DNA of 64,000 nucleotides from Phaeodactylibacter sp. (GCF_022763345.1 NZ_JALEGS010000004.1:51251-115250), one strand, 5' to 3'. Shown: positions 52,447-60,830, counted from the first letter of the stretch. Translations and numbers: made by a program. Notes: a model not told the origin generated them from the letters alone.

Positions 52447-52856
52447 AAAAAGTAACAAGCCTGGGCGGTATCTTTTTCCGTTCTAAAGACCCGGAAAACA
52501 CCAAAGCCTGGTACCAGAAACATCTGGGCCTGCGGGTGGGACCGTATGGAACAAATTTTGAATGGCGGCATGCAGACCAACCCGACCAAAAAGGCTTTAC
52601 ACTTTGGAGCCCATTTGATCACCATACCGACTATTTTGGCTCTACCGATCAAGACTTTATGATCAGTTTTCGTGTAGACGATCTTGAGGCACTTGTGATT
52701 GAATTAAGGGCAGAAGGCGTGACCATTATCGATGAAATTGCAACTTACGAATACGGAAAATTTGTCCATATCCTGGATGCTGATGACCGTCGTATTGAGC
52801 TATGGGAGCCTAATGATGAGTACTATGACCAAATGATTGAAGCCCGTACCAAATGA
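52443..52856 (+). CDS. VOC (glyoxalase/bleomycin-resistance) superfamily protein
   Basis: 137 residues, single VOC domain: GGIFFRSKDPENTKAWYQKHLGLRVGPYG at the N-terminus, a central acidic strand, and FVHILDADDRRIELWEPND at the C-terminus, where Glu is a likely metal ligand. Metal-dependent isomerase, dioxygenase or binding protein; substrate unknown. Second gene of the overlapping operon. Confidence 0.85.
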   Translation: MKKVTSLGGIFFRSKDPENTKAWYQKHLGLRVGPYGTNFEWRHADQPDQKGFTLWSPFDHHTDYFGSTDQDFMISFRVDDLEALVIELRAEGVTIIDEIATYEYGKFVHILDADDRRIELWEPNDEYYDQMIEARTK

Positions 52857-53302
52857 TTATTCAAGACTTTTACACCGCCTTCCAACGCAAAGACAGCGCC
52901 GCCATGCAGGCCTGCTACGCTCCTGATGCCCGGTTTGCCGACCCGGTATTTCCCGGCCTCAACTATGAGGAGACCTGCGCGATGTGGGCCATGCTCGTCT
53001 CTGCCGGCAAAGACCTGGAGTTGAGTTTCTCAGATGTGCACCTGCGGGGTAACCACGCCTCTGCCAACTGGCAGGCGATCTACACCTTTTCCGCAACAGG
53101 GCGAAAAATCATCAATAACATACAGGCCAACTTTGAGCTGCGGGACGGGAAAATCTACCGGCACAAGGATGAGTTCAACTTTTACCGGTGGGCACAGCAA
53201 GCCTTTGGCACCACAGGTTACCTCATTGGCTGGACGCCCTTTTTCCAAAAAAAGGTACAGGCTTCTGCCCGCCGCAGCCTCGAAAAGTATATGGCCCGAT
53301 GA
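52853..53302 (+). CDS. NTF2-like (SnoaL-fold) protein
   Basis: 149 residues. Cone-shaped alpha+beta fold: IIQDFYTAFQRKDSAAMQACYAPDARFADPVFP at the start, then LSFSDVHLRGNHASANWQAIYTFSATGRKI and FELRDGKIYRHKDEFNFYRWAQQ. Typical of SnoaL-like hydrolases, isomerases or uncharacterised binding proteins. Third gene of the operon. Confidence 0.85.
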   Translation: MIIQDFYTAFQRKDSAAMQACYAPDARFADPVFPGLNYEETCAMWAMLVSAGKDLELSFSDVHLRGNHASANWQAIYTFSATGRKIINNIQANFELRDGKIYRHKDEFNFYRWAQQAFGTTGYLIGWTPFFQKKVQASARRSLEKYMAR

Positions 53303-53760
53303 CCTTCCGGCGACTTGAGCGCAGTCAATCCCTGCCTATGCCACTTCTGCTGGAGGCTGATCCGGACGAAGCAAAAGTACAGGCTTACTGCCGTACCGGC
53401 CAGGTTTGGGTTATGGAAACGGACACCATCTGCGGCGTGGCGGTGCTTCAAGCTGTGGAAGAAGAGCCTGAACCCACCGCCGAGCTTATGAATATTGCGA
53501 TCAAGCCCGGGCTTCAGGGCAAAGGGATGGGAAAGCAACTGCTTAATTTTCTGATTGCTGAGGCTAAAAGGCAGGGGTTTCAACGCTTGCAGGTCGCTAC
53601 TGGCAATTCCAGTATTGGGCAGCTGGCGTTCTACCAAAAAGCAGGATTCGAGCTGCTGCGCCTGGAGCGGCATTACTTTACCAAAAACTACGCAGCGCCT
53701 ATTATCGAAAATGGTATCCACTGCCGTCACCGCCTTGTCCTGGAGCTACTGCTGCCTTAA
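53299..53760 (+). CDS. GNAT N-acetyltransferase
   Basis: 153 residues from ATG 53299, which overlaps the previous stop. Acetyl-CoA motif NIAIKPGLQGKGMGKQLLNFLIAEAKRQG, followed by LQVATGNSSIGQLAFYQKAGFELLRLERHYF. It resembles acetyltransferases of the YvbK/PaiA type. Last gene of the 51880-53760 operon. Confidence 0.85.
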   Translation: MTFRRLERSQSLPMPLLLEADPDEAKVQAYCRTGQVWVMETDTICGVAVLQAVEEEPEPTAELMNIAIKPGLQGKGMGKQLLNFLIAEAKRQGFQRLQVATGNSSIGQLAFYQKAGFELLRLERHYFTKNYAAPIIENGIHCRHRLVLELLLP

Positions 53761-53779
53761 ACATTGCTAACTCTGCGGA

Positions 53780-53787
53780 TAACTTTG
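53780..53787 (+). promoter_or_regulatory. -7 box TAACTTTG for the 53819 gene
   Basis: Perfect TAnnTTTG match, 32 bases before the ATG. No TTTG at the right -33 spacing. Confidence 0.4.
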
Positions 53788-53818
53788 TATTTTAGCTACA
53801 CACAAACCCCATTACACC

Positions 53819-54694
53819 ATGTACCACCTCCGATTCCTCACTGCCTTCGTTTGTTTGCTGTTTTTTTCATTCGTGAAGGCTCAGGAAAATTGTGACACGC
53901 TGATTTTACATCCTGATCGCACCTTACTCGTATTAATTGACTCCATCGCTGATGAGAAGGTATATTGCAGAATGTGCACAGGCAAACGGAACCGAGCTCA
54001 GTCTATACCATTAAAAATGGTAGCAGACATTAAACAACATCGTGAAACCAACCCGATAGATTCCAGCCAGTCTGTTGACTTCAGGGCAATAAAAGAAGAA
54101 TCAAAAAGACCAGCCCCTCCCCTTCCGGAGTGGCTTTTCACCTCAACTGCTAATAAAAAAATACAAAAGCGGCTTCAAAAGGGCATCAAAATCAAGGTGG
54201 TCTACAAAGAAAGTGGATATAAACGCACTCGTATTTCTAAATTACATGACATCACGCCCACCCATCTTATATTGGACTTGCATGGCGATGCTTTTAAAGA
54301 AATCCCTAGGGCCGACATTTTAAAGATCACCATCAAGAATAAATTTGGGTTGGCTACCGGAGTGATTGGTGGCTTAGCATTGGGCGTGGGGTTAGGCATC
54401 GCTCTGATGATTGGTATATTATTACTGCTATCTATTCTTTTGGTTTTTTTCTTTTCTGGCGGGCAAAGTACAGATGTCAGTAGCGTTGAAGAGGAGACTA
54501 ATCAAGGATGTGTCTGGGCTATTCTGGCCATTCTATTAGGGGTGTTTGCATTAATTGCCTCAGCACCCCCCGTAATAAAAGCCCCATTCTCTGCAAAATG
54601 GGAAGTCCAAAAAATAACAGAAGAGATGAAACAGTCGATAGAGGATCAAAAAAAGAAGGAGGCTTCAGAATCGATCGGTATTCAAAATCCCTGA
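53819..54694 (+). CDS. Hypothetical secreted/membrane protein
   Basis: 291 residues. Signal peptide (MYHLRFLTAFVCLLFFSFVKAQ), N-terminal domain with CDTLILHPDRTLLVLIDSIADEKVYCRMC, central beta part (IKIKVVYKESGYKRTRISKLHDIT), then two hydrophobic segments (GVIGGLALGVGLGIALMIGILLLL and CVWAILAILLGVFALIASAPPVI). No named family recognised; small relatives are common in Saprospiria. Confidence 0.65.
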   Translation: MYHLRFLTAFVCLLFFSFVKAQENCDTLILHPDRTLLVLIDSIADEKVYCRMCTGKRNRAQSIPLKMVADIKQHRETNPIDSSQSVDFRAIKEESKRPAPPLPEWLFTSTANKKIQKRLQKGIKIKVVYKESGYKRTRISKLHDITPTHLILDLHGDAFKEIPRADILKITIKNKFGLATGVIGGLALGVGLGIALMIGILLLLSILLVFFFSGGQSTDVSSVEEETNQGCVWAILAILLGVFALIASAPPVIKAPFSAKWEVQKITEEMKQSIEDQKKKEASESIGIQNP

Positions 54695-54696
54695 TT

Positions 54697-54903
54697 ATGT
54701 CCTTTTTTGCTAACATCCGGCAGTTCCTGCAAAAACCTTTTCCGGAGACGGAAAGCTGGACGAAGTATTTCCGGAATATTGCGCTCATCAGCCTGTTTGT
54801 AGCGCTGTTCCTGTATGTCTTTCAGCCCTTTGGCATCTCTACTATTGAATCCGGGAAGGCTTTGACGTGTTTAGTTCAGGACATAAACCGGTCAATGAGG
54901 TAA
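54697..54903 (+). pseudogene. Truncated N-terminus of a LytTR-type membrane regulator
   Basis: Frame ATG 54697 to TAA 54903. The first ~55 residues (MSFFANIRQFLQKPFPETES, then IALISLFVALFLYVFQPFGI) match the membrane-anchored N-terminus of Bacteroidota LytTR response-regulator-like proteins (KPFP then FLYVFQPFGI). The frame then runs into unrelated sequence and stops at the end of the convergent gene. The LytTR domain itself is missing, so the gene is truncated by a deletion or insertion whose breakpoint lies near 54865. Confidence 0.6.
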
Positions 54904-55409
54904 TTGGAAAATTTCACCAAATCTTCCCGGAGGCTATCTTCCTCATCACCGAAAAACTCCAGAAATTCATAGCAGCGCCCATCGTGGGTCAAAATGGCAA
55001 TTGTGCCTACGAAAAGCTGATCGTAAGGGAGTACTTTGGTATTCAGCTCCGCTATGTCTTCAACATTGACCCGCCTCACCTTGAACCCTTCTTTGATCGC
55101 TATTTCCTTCGAGCTCAGTGTTGCAGACTTTTTTTGGGCTTCTTTTTCACGCTCCCGCATATTCATGTATGCTATCAATGCAGTCACGCTTAGCAAAACG
55201 GGGATACCCACTATCCGAGACCGGATATAGAAAAGGGCTATAGTACTGATTATCGCACCGATAACTGCAGTATATAAGTATAGCTGCAGATTCCTGTTCC
55301 TGAATTTGCTTCGGGTAATGACCAATCCACCATCTTGCTGAGATGTCACTATAAAACTATGCCGCTCTAGCAGGAGCTGTATGGCACTTTCTGAGATTTG
55401 TGTTTGCAT
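54876..55409 (-). CDS. Hypothetical two-TM protein
   Basis: 177 residues from Met 55409 (MQTQISESAIQLLLERHSFIV). Two membrane segments (LYLYTAVIGAIISTIALFYI and IPVLLSVTALIAYMNM), then a soluble domain with VNVEDIAELNTKVLPYDQLFVGTIAILTHDGRCYEFLEFFG. No family recognised. Convergent with the truncated LytTR remnant, whose last 28 bases overlap its 3' end. Confidence 0.62.
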   Translation of the reverse strand: MQTQISESAIQLLLERHSFIVTSQQDGGLVITRSKFRNRNLQLYLYTAVIGAIISTIALFYIRSRIVGIPVLLSVTALIAYMNMREREKEAQKKSATLSSKEIAIKEGFKVRRVNVEDIAELNTKVLPYDQLFVGTIAILTHDGRCYEFLEFFGDEEDSLREDLVKFSNYLIDRFMS

Positions 55410-55568
55410 ATACAGAGGTTTAGTCCTGACGATTTCCAAAGGTAATATTTTGATTAAAATCAGCTGGCTTTTTCCAATATTGGATTAAGAACTTTTTGAC
55501 AGCCCAGGTTCAATGGTAACAACAGCGTATAAACTTAGTCCAGTAGCTACCTGACCATAAAATCAAAT

Positions 55569-55604
55569 CCTGACAAACCTCACTACCCCTCCTGACAAAC
55601 CTCA
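55569..55604. repeat. Two direct repeats CCTGACAAACCTCA
   Basis: Identical 14-mers at 55569-55582 and 55591-55604 (22-bp period, two turns of the helix), 57 bases upstream of the CBS gene. They could be a tandem regulator-binding site. Confidence 0.45.
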
Positions 55605-55660
55605 TCGCAACCCGCGGGAAGCTTGCGCATCTTGCCAATACACAACTAACCAACAGCATC

Positions 55661-56083
55661 ATGATCAAATCCATCCCCATTCCTGTAAGTGAACTGATGA
55701 GCCGGGACCTCGTGGTGCTAAAGCCAGAAGACAACCTGCAGGCCATCGAGCAGTGCTTCCGGGCTTACAATATCCACCACATTCCTGTTGTCAATGAGGA
55801 AGGGCAGCTCAAAGGGCTTGTCACCCGATCCGATTTTTCCAGGGCCAATCACCTGCTGGCTCATTTCCGACAGGACATCGAATCTGTACTGGTACAGGAT
55901 ATTATGACCCGACAGCTCGCTACTACAACCCCCGACACACCAGTGCACGAGGTAGCTACTGTTTTTCTGTCCAACATCATGCATGCCCTCCCGGTCGTAG
56001 ACGGCGACACCCTGGTGGGCATCATTACCACTCAGGACCTGCTCCGCTACCTGCTGGAACAACGCAAACAATTAACCGAATAA
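55661..56083 (+). CDS. CBS-domain-pair protein
   Basis: 140 residues, two CBS motifs: SELMSRDLVVLKPEDNLQAIEQCFRAYNIHHIPVVNEEGQLKGLVTRSD and VQDIMTRQLATTTPDTPVHEVATVFLSNIMHALPVVDGDTLVGIITTQD. CBS pairs bind adenosine nucleotides and regulate partner proteins. Precedes a coiled-coil gene by 13 bases and, after the terminator, the MBL-rhodanese gene. Confidence 0.92.
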   Translation: MIKSIPIPVSELMSRDLVVLKPEDNLQAIEQCFRAYNIHHIPVVNEEGQLKGLVTRSDFSRANHLLAHFRQDIESVLVQDIMTRQLATTTPDTPVHEVATVFLSNIMHALPVVDGDTLVGIITTQDLLRYLLEQRKQLTE

Positions 56084-56096
56084 AAAATAAACTGAT

Positions 56097-56477
56097 ATGG
56101 TGACGACAACGAATTCAATTGAGAAGCTCCACTTCGAACACCGTCTCTGGATGAACGAGCTGAGCTTTTTCTCCGACGAGCTCAAAATCTACGAGCACCG
56201 TCTGGAGGACCTTGTGAACAAGAATAATGAAATGAAAGTGCTTAGCCTTTTGGAGCAGTTTCAAAATCAGTTCATCCGCCAACGTGAGGTACTGGAAGAA
56301 TTGCACCACAACATCAAAGTACACGAACAAAAAATTGGCGAAGCGATGCGCCGCGGCGAAGAAGTCCCCGCAGATCCTGACTTCCACGAGTACATGAAGG
56401 GAGAAATGGAGTCCTACCGCAATATTTACAGTGACCTGAAGCGTAAGTTTTACGGCTTCCTGGCCAAATATTTATAG
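56097..56477 (+). CDS. Hypothetical coiled-coil protein
   Basis: 126 residues. Long helical stretches (LWMNELSFFSDELKIYEHRLEDLVNKN, then LLEQFQNQFIRQREVLEELHHNIKVHEQKIGEAM) with heptad patterning; no catalytic motif. Common in Bacteroidota beside CBS proteins. The gene is followed by a strong terminator. Confidence 0.7.
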   Translation: MVTTTNSIEKLHFEHRLWMNELSFFSDELKIYEHRLEDLVNKNNEMKVLSLLEQFQNQFIRQREVLEELHHNIKVHEQKIGEAMRRGEEVPADPDFHEYMKGEMESYRNIYSDLKRKFYGFLAKYL

Positions 56478-56519
56478 CCAGCCAACCTGACAACATTTAA
56501 AACCAGCGAAACCAAACCA

Positions 56520-56556
56520 AGCCTGCTGTAGCACTATTTGCAGCAGGCTTTTTTTT
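56520..56556 (+). terminator. Terminator after the CBS / coiled-coil pair
   Basis: AGCCTGCTG (56520-56528) pairs with CAGCAGGCT (56541-56549) and is followed by eight T. Confidence 0.92.
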
Positions 56557-56569
56557 GCCTGCCTAATTT

Positions 56570-56613
56570 GTGACGCCCGTCACTGATCTAACGTTCATCC
56601 TCCCTTACCTTTG
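56570..56613 (+). promoter_or_regulatory. Class II Crp/Fnr-type promoter of the MBL-rhodanese gene
   Basis: Palindrome GTGACGCCCGTCAC (56570-56583) followed by TG, then a perfect -7 box TACCTTTG (56606-56613). Palindrome and -7 box span 44 nt, as at the other two sites. The predicted start site is about 56618, placing the palindrome near -41.5. Confidence 0.75.
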
Positions 56614-56657
56614 TAGTGTTATTCATTTGAACCGAACACTAAAAATTCTCGATAAAC

Positions 56658-58109
56658 ATGAAAGTCGAACAGATTTATACCGGGTGCCTTGCAGAAGCCG
56701 CTTACTACATTGAAAGCGACGGCGAAGCAGCCATCATTGACCCATTGCGTGAAACCAAACCCTACCTTGACAAACTGCGCGAGGAAGGGGCAGAACTGAA
56801 GTATATTTTCGAAACCCACTTCCACGCAGACTTTGTTTCCGGGCACATCGACCTGGCGAAAAAAACCGGTGCCACCATCGTTTACGGCCCGAAAGCAGAA
56901 ACCGCTTTCGATAAGCATATGGCTACTGATGGCGAAGAGATCAAACTGGGTAAGCTGACCATCAAGGTCCTCCACACCCCAGGCCACACCCCGGAAAGCA
57001 CCACCTTCCTGCTTATTGATGAGAAAGGAAAGGAACACAGCATCTTTACCGGCGACACCCTCTTCATTGGTGACGTAGGCCGCCCGGACCTGGCACAGAA
57101 GACTGGAGAAGTCACCACCGAAGACCTCGCAGGATGGCTTTTTGACAGTCTGCGTGAGAAAATCATGACGCTGCCCAATGAGGTCATCGTATATCCCGGC
57201 CACGGTGCAGGCTCTGCCTGCGGCAAGAATATGAGCGATGAAACCTGGGACACGCTTGGCAATCAGAAGAAGACCAACTATGCCCTGCGTGCCGATATGA
57301 CCAAAGAGGAGTTCATCAAAGAGCTGACCGCTGGCCTGATGCCACCACCGCAGTATTTCGCCGCAAACGCGAAAATGAACAAAGCCGGTTACGCCAGCTT
57401 TGATCAGGTGCTGGAAACTGGTGCCGTTGCCCTCGACCCCGCTTCTTTCGAAGAGGTTGTAGAGCAGCATGAAGCACTCGTACTCGACACCCGCAGCGAA
57501 GCCGCTTTCCGCGAAAGCCACATCCCGAATTCCATCTTTATCGGTATCGACGGCAACTTCGCGCCTTGGGTGGGCGCTCTGATCGGCGATCTGCAGCAAC
57601 CTATCGTTTTCCTCGCAGAAGCCGGCCGGGAAGAAGAAGTGGTGACCCGTTTGGCCCGCGTAGGCTACGACAACACCCTGGGCTTCCTTAACGGAGGTAT
57701 TGATGCCTGGAAAGCCGCTGGCAAAGAAACCGATTCGGTAGAAGCCATCACCGCAGTGGAATACGCTAAGCGCCTGGCTGAGGGCGAGGTGCCCACTACG
57801 CTTGATGTGCGCAAGCCAACAGAGTTCCTCTCCCAGCATGTCACTACAGCCCGCAACTTCCCGCTGGATTATATCAACAAGAATATGAACCGGCTGGAGC
57901 GCAGCGAAACGTACTACCTGCACTGTCTGGGCGGCTATCGCTCCCTGATCACCGCTTCCATCCTCAAAGCCCGGGGCTTCCACAATTTGGTGGACATCAT
58001 CGGCGGATGGCGCGCGATCGAAGCGAGTGAAGCACCGGTAACGGACTACGCTTGCCCAAGCACACTGTCACAAGACACGATTGACGAGGCGATCAACGCC
58101 GTCGCATAA
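56658..58109 (+). CDS. MBL-fold / tandem-rhodanese protein, persulfide-dioxygenase-like
   Basis: 483 residues. Metallo-beta-lactamase domain (1-~230): ETHFHADFVSGH (H54, H56, D58), HTPGHTPES (H110), FTGDTLFIGDVGRPD (D133), PGHGAGSACG. The second-metal His of THxHxDH is Phe59, as in mononuclear-iron persulfide dioxygenases (ETHE1/PDO class). First rhodanese domain (~265-365): VLDTRSEAAFRESHIPNS, but its active-site loop reads VFLAEAGREEE without Cys. Second rhodanese (~375-475): Cys423 in YYLHCLGGYRS. The fusion suggests oxidation of glutathione- or low-molecular-weight persulfides coupled to sulfur transfer. Preceded by the Crp/Fnr-like site. Confidence 0.92.
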   Translation: MKVEQIYTGCLAEAAYYIESDGEAAIIDPLRETKPYLDKLREEGAELKYIFETHFHADFVSGHIDLAKKTGATIVYGPKAETAFDKHMATDGEEIKLGKLTIKVLHTPGHTPESTTFLLIDEKGKEHSIFTGDTLFIGDVGRPDLAQKTGEVTTEDLAGWLFDSLREKIMTLPNEVIVYPGHGAGSACGKNMSDETWDTLGNQKKTNYALRADMTKEEFIKELTAGLMPPPQYFAANAKMNKAGYASFDQVLETGAVALDPASFEEVVEQHEALVLDTRSEAAFRESHIPNSIFIGIDGNFAPWVGALIGDLQQPIVFLAEAGREEEVVTRLARVGYDNTLGFLNGGIDAWKAAGKETDSVEAITAVEYAKRLAEGEVPTTLDVRKPTEFLSQHVTTARNFPLDYINKNMNRLERSETYYLHCLGGYRSLITASILKARGFHNLVDIIGGWRAIEASEAPVTDYACPSTLSQDTIDEAINAVA

Positions 58110-58127
58110 ATAGAAAGGCCTTTTATA

Positions 58128-58153
58128 AGCCCGGCGACTTCGGTAGCCGGGCT
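58128..58153 (+). terminator. Stem-loop after the MBL-rhodanese gene
   Basis: AGCCCGGC (58128-58135) pairs with GCCGGGCT (58146-58153) across 10 nt; T run is broken (ATTTCTGTTTT), so it may be leaky. Confidence 0.7.
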
Positions 58154-58189
58154 ATTTCTGTTTTCACAACACCAATCAATCCTATTAAC

Positions 58190-58813
58190 ATGAAATCTTT
58201 ACTGACTATTCTGGCCGTTGTGCTCGGTGTCTTTGCCATGAGCACGGCATGTTCGCCGTCCAAAGATTCCGAAAAAACACCAACGGAGGAGGCTTCAGCC
58301 CCTTCCACCCTGGACACTGCGCAGTACAAAAAGCAGGGGATGGAAATCGCTATGGGCACTTTCAAGGTCCTCAGCGGGCAGCTCAAAGCTGCGATGCAGG
58401 AAGGTGGTGTTAAGAATGCGGCCCAGTACTGCAACACCGTTGCCTACCCGCTGGTCGATAGCCTCTCCGGGCAGTACAACGCCCAAATCCGCCGCGCCAG
58501 CAACAAAGTCCGCAATCCCAAAGATGCGCCTACCCCACGGGAACAGGAAATCCTCGATGCCTACCATGCACAGGCAGCAGCTGGTGAGCAGCCCAAACCC
58601 CAAATCCGCCAACTGGCTTCGGGTGAAATCGCTTTTTATGCCCCCATCATGATGCAAGACCTCTGCCTCAAATGCCATGGCAAACTGGGCGAGACCCTGA
58701 AAGCCGAAGACTATGCTATCATTCAGGAACTTTACCCTGAAGACAACGCCATCGGATATGAAGCCGGCGACCTGCGCGGTATCTGGAGCATCACCTTCCC
58801 CGCACCGAATTAA
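58190..58813 (+). CDS. DUF3365 / Tll0287-like heme-binding lipoprotein
   Basis: 207 residues. Lipoprotein signal ending in STACS, Ser/Pro/Thr-rich linker, then the Tll0287-like domain: GGVKNAAQYCNTVAYPLVDS, RRASNKVRNPKDAPTPREQEIL, and the c-type heme motif LCLKCHGK (CxxCH) near the C-terminus. A periplasmic cytochrome of unknown electron-transfer partner. Seven bases before the YyaL-type gene; the two may share a transcript with the MBL-rhodanese gene. Confidence 0.85.
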   Translation: MKSLLTILAVVLGVFAMSTACSPSKDSEKTPTEEASAPSTLDTAQYKKQGMEIAMGTFKVLSGQLKAAMQEGGVKNAAQYCNTVAYPLVDSLSGQYNAQIRRASNKVRNPKDAPTPREQEILDAYHAQAAAGEQPKPQIRQLASGEIAFYAPIMMQDLCLKCHGKLGETLKAEDYAIIQELYPEDNAIGYEAGDLRGIWSITFPAPN

Positions 58814-58820
58814 TGCCGGC

Positions 58821-60830
58821 ATGAATGAACTCCGCGACGCCATCAGTCCCTACCTCCGCCAACATGCCGATCAACCGGTGCACTGGCGATGCTGGAATGA
58901 GCGTACCCTGGCACAAGCCCGGCAGGAAGACAAACCGATCATACTAAGTATCGGGTACAGCACCTGCCACTGGTGCCATGTGATGGCCCGGGAAAGCTTT
59001 GAGGACGCTGCCGTCGCGGAATTCATGAATCAACACTTCATTTGCATAAAGATTGACCGGGAAGAACGGCCAGACCTCGACCGCCACTTCATGCGCGCCT
59101 GCGAAGCCCTCACCGGAGATGGCGGCTGGCCCCTGCATGTTTTCCTCACCCCCGGGCAGCGCCCCTTTTACGCAGGTACCTATTTCCCTCCTCATGCCAA
59201 TGCCAAACGTGCCGGATGGATGGACACCCTGCAACTTGTCGCTTATAATTTTTACCAAAACCGGCGCACTGTAGAAACCGAAGCCGACCGTACGGCCACA
59301 AAAATGGTGCGCCTGCAGGCGGCTCCTGCCCAAACAGCTGAGCAACAGGCCGCAAACAGCCAATCTTTAGCCGCCGGGCTTCAACGCCACTTCGATACCC
59401 GTCATGGTGGCTTCGGGCAAGGCAGTAAATTCCCCAATACCATGGCGCTGGAGTGGCTTTTGCATCAGGCCTGGTACCATTCTGACCTCAGCAGTTATCA
59501 GCATCTCCATCATTCTCTGGAGCGCATGCTTCAGGGTAGCCTGCACGATCCTGTAGGTGGCGGTTTTGCAAGGTATACCGTAGACCACGAGTGGCGGGTA
59601 CCCCATTTTGAGAAAATGCTCTATGACAACGCCCTGATGGTCAGTTTACTCAGCAAATTACAGCGCTGGCAGCCCCGGCAGGCTTACCTCCAGGCAATCC
59701 GGTCTGCACTCGGCTTTCTGAAACGGGAACTGCAAGCGCCTAGTGGGTTATTCTATGCTGCGCTCAGTGCAGAAACAGCGGGTATCGAAGGCGCTTTTTA
59801 CACCTGGACATATAATGAACTGACCGCCCTGCTGCCCCGGGAGCCTTGCTGGTTTTTTGAATACTACCACATTCGGCAGGAGGGCAACTGGGACAACCGG
59901 AATATCCTCTATGCCAATCAGTCCGTTTCCAGCTTTGCCAACCGATTGGGGCTATCTGAAGCCACCGTTCAGGCTTATCTGGATAGCTGCAAGGCAAAAC
60001 TCTTCCGGCTTCGGGAACAACGCCCCCGTCCCGCCCGGGACGAACAGCTCCTGACCGCCTGGAACGCCCTCACTGCATCAGCTTTTCTGGAAGCCTACCT
60101 CGTTACGCAGCAGCCCACCGACCTGCAGACCGGGCTTGCCATCCTACAGCAACTCGAACAAACCCAAACCGATAGCGAAGGCTTACTGCTCCATCAGCAG
60201 GGAAGCGCGCACCACGCCTACCTCGACGGCTATGCTTATTACATACAGGCTTTGCTGCTTGCGCATAAAGTCACTCAGGATACCCACTGGCTTGAAGAGG
60301 CTCGAACGGCAACGGAACAAACCTATAACCTGTTCCAAAAACGCCAAAGCCCTCTGCTAAGCTTTGTTCCGAAAACACTGCAAGACGCCCCTGACCTTGC
60401 CTTTGAGGTAAGCGAAGAAGACACCCCTGCACCCAACGCCGTTATGGCTATGAACCTGCAACAACTCGGCTTACTGCTCCACCGGCCGGAATGGACCGAC
60501 CGGAGCAGTTCCATGATAGCAGCCGCCCGTGCCCGTTTGCAGGAGCACCCCCTGCCCCATGCTACCTGGGGGCAAGCCCTGCTCGCACAGGAGCAAGGCT
60601 GGCTCGAACTGGCAGTAGTTGGCCCCGAAGCGCCTGCCCAAAGTCATGCCATCAATCAGCAGTACTGGGGTTACTACATCCTGATGAGCACCGATACGCC
60701 AACCGAGGCTTATCCACTGCTGGCTCACCGCGGTGAAGATACCCGAACTCCAATCTATGTTTGCCGGAACTATCAGTGCCAGAGACCTGTTTACAAGGTG
60801 AGAGATATTGATCTGGTGGTCAAACACTGA
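58821..60830 (+). CDS. YyaL/DUF255 protein (thioredoxin-like N-terminus, alpha-barrel C-terminus)
   Basis: 669 residues from ATG 58821. N-terminal thioredoxin-like domain: LRQHADQPVHWRCWNERTL, SIGYSTCHWCHVMARESFED (CxxC motif CHWC), KIDREERPDLDRHFM, GGWPLHVFLTPGQRPFYAGTYFPP. The rest is an (alpha/alpha)6 barrel of the type related to N-acylglucosamine 2-epimerases (GGFARYTVDHEWRVPHFEKMLYDNALMVS). The family (SSP411/SPATA20) is universal but functionally unclear. Overlaps the DUF547 gene by up to 23 bases at its 3' end. Confidence 0.9.
   Translation: MNELRDAISPYLRQHADQPVHWRCWNERTLAQARQEDKPIILSIGYSTCHWCHVMARESFEDAAVAEFMNQHFICIKIDREERPDLDRHFMRACEALTGDGGWPLHVFLTPGQRPFYAGTYFPPHANAKRAGWMDTLQLVAYNFYQNRRTVETEADRTATKMVRLQAAPAQTAEQQAANSQSLAAGLQRHFDTRHGGFGQGSKFPNTMALEWLLHQAWYHSDLSSYQHLHHSLERMLQGSLHDPVGGGFARYTVDHEWRVPHFEKMLYDNALMVSLLSKLQRWQPRQAYLQAIRSALGFLKRELQAPSGLFYAALSAETAGIEGAFYTWTYNELTALLPREPCWFFEYYHIRQEGNWDNRNILYANQSVSSFANRLGLSEATVQAYLDSCKAKLFRLREQRPRPARDEQLLTAWNALTASAFLEAYLVTQQPTDLQTGLAILQQLEQTQTDSEGLLLHQQGSAHHAYLDGYAYYIQALLLAHKVTQDTHWLEEARTATEQTYNLFQKRQSPLLSFVPKTLQDAPDLAFEVSEEDTPAPNAVMAMNLQQLGLLLHRPEWTDRSSSMIAAARARLQEHPLPHATWGQALLAQEQGWLELAVVGPEAPAQSHAINQQYWGYYILMSTDTPTEAYPLLAHRGEDTRTPIYVCRNYQCQRPVYKVRDIDLVVKH

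Noticed and set aside
56619..57983. 454-codon minus-strand frame opposite the MBL-rhodanese gene
   Set aside because: Sequence is the shadow of a strongly conserved protein; composition (Gly/Phe/Val-rich with no motif) looks like antisense.
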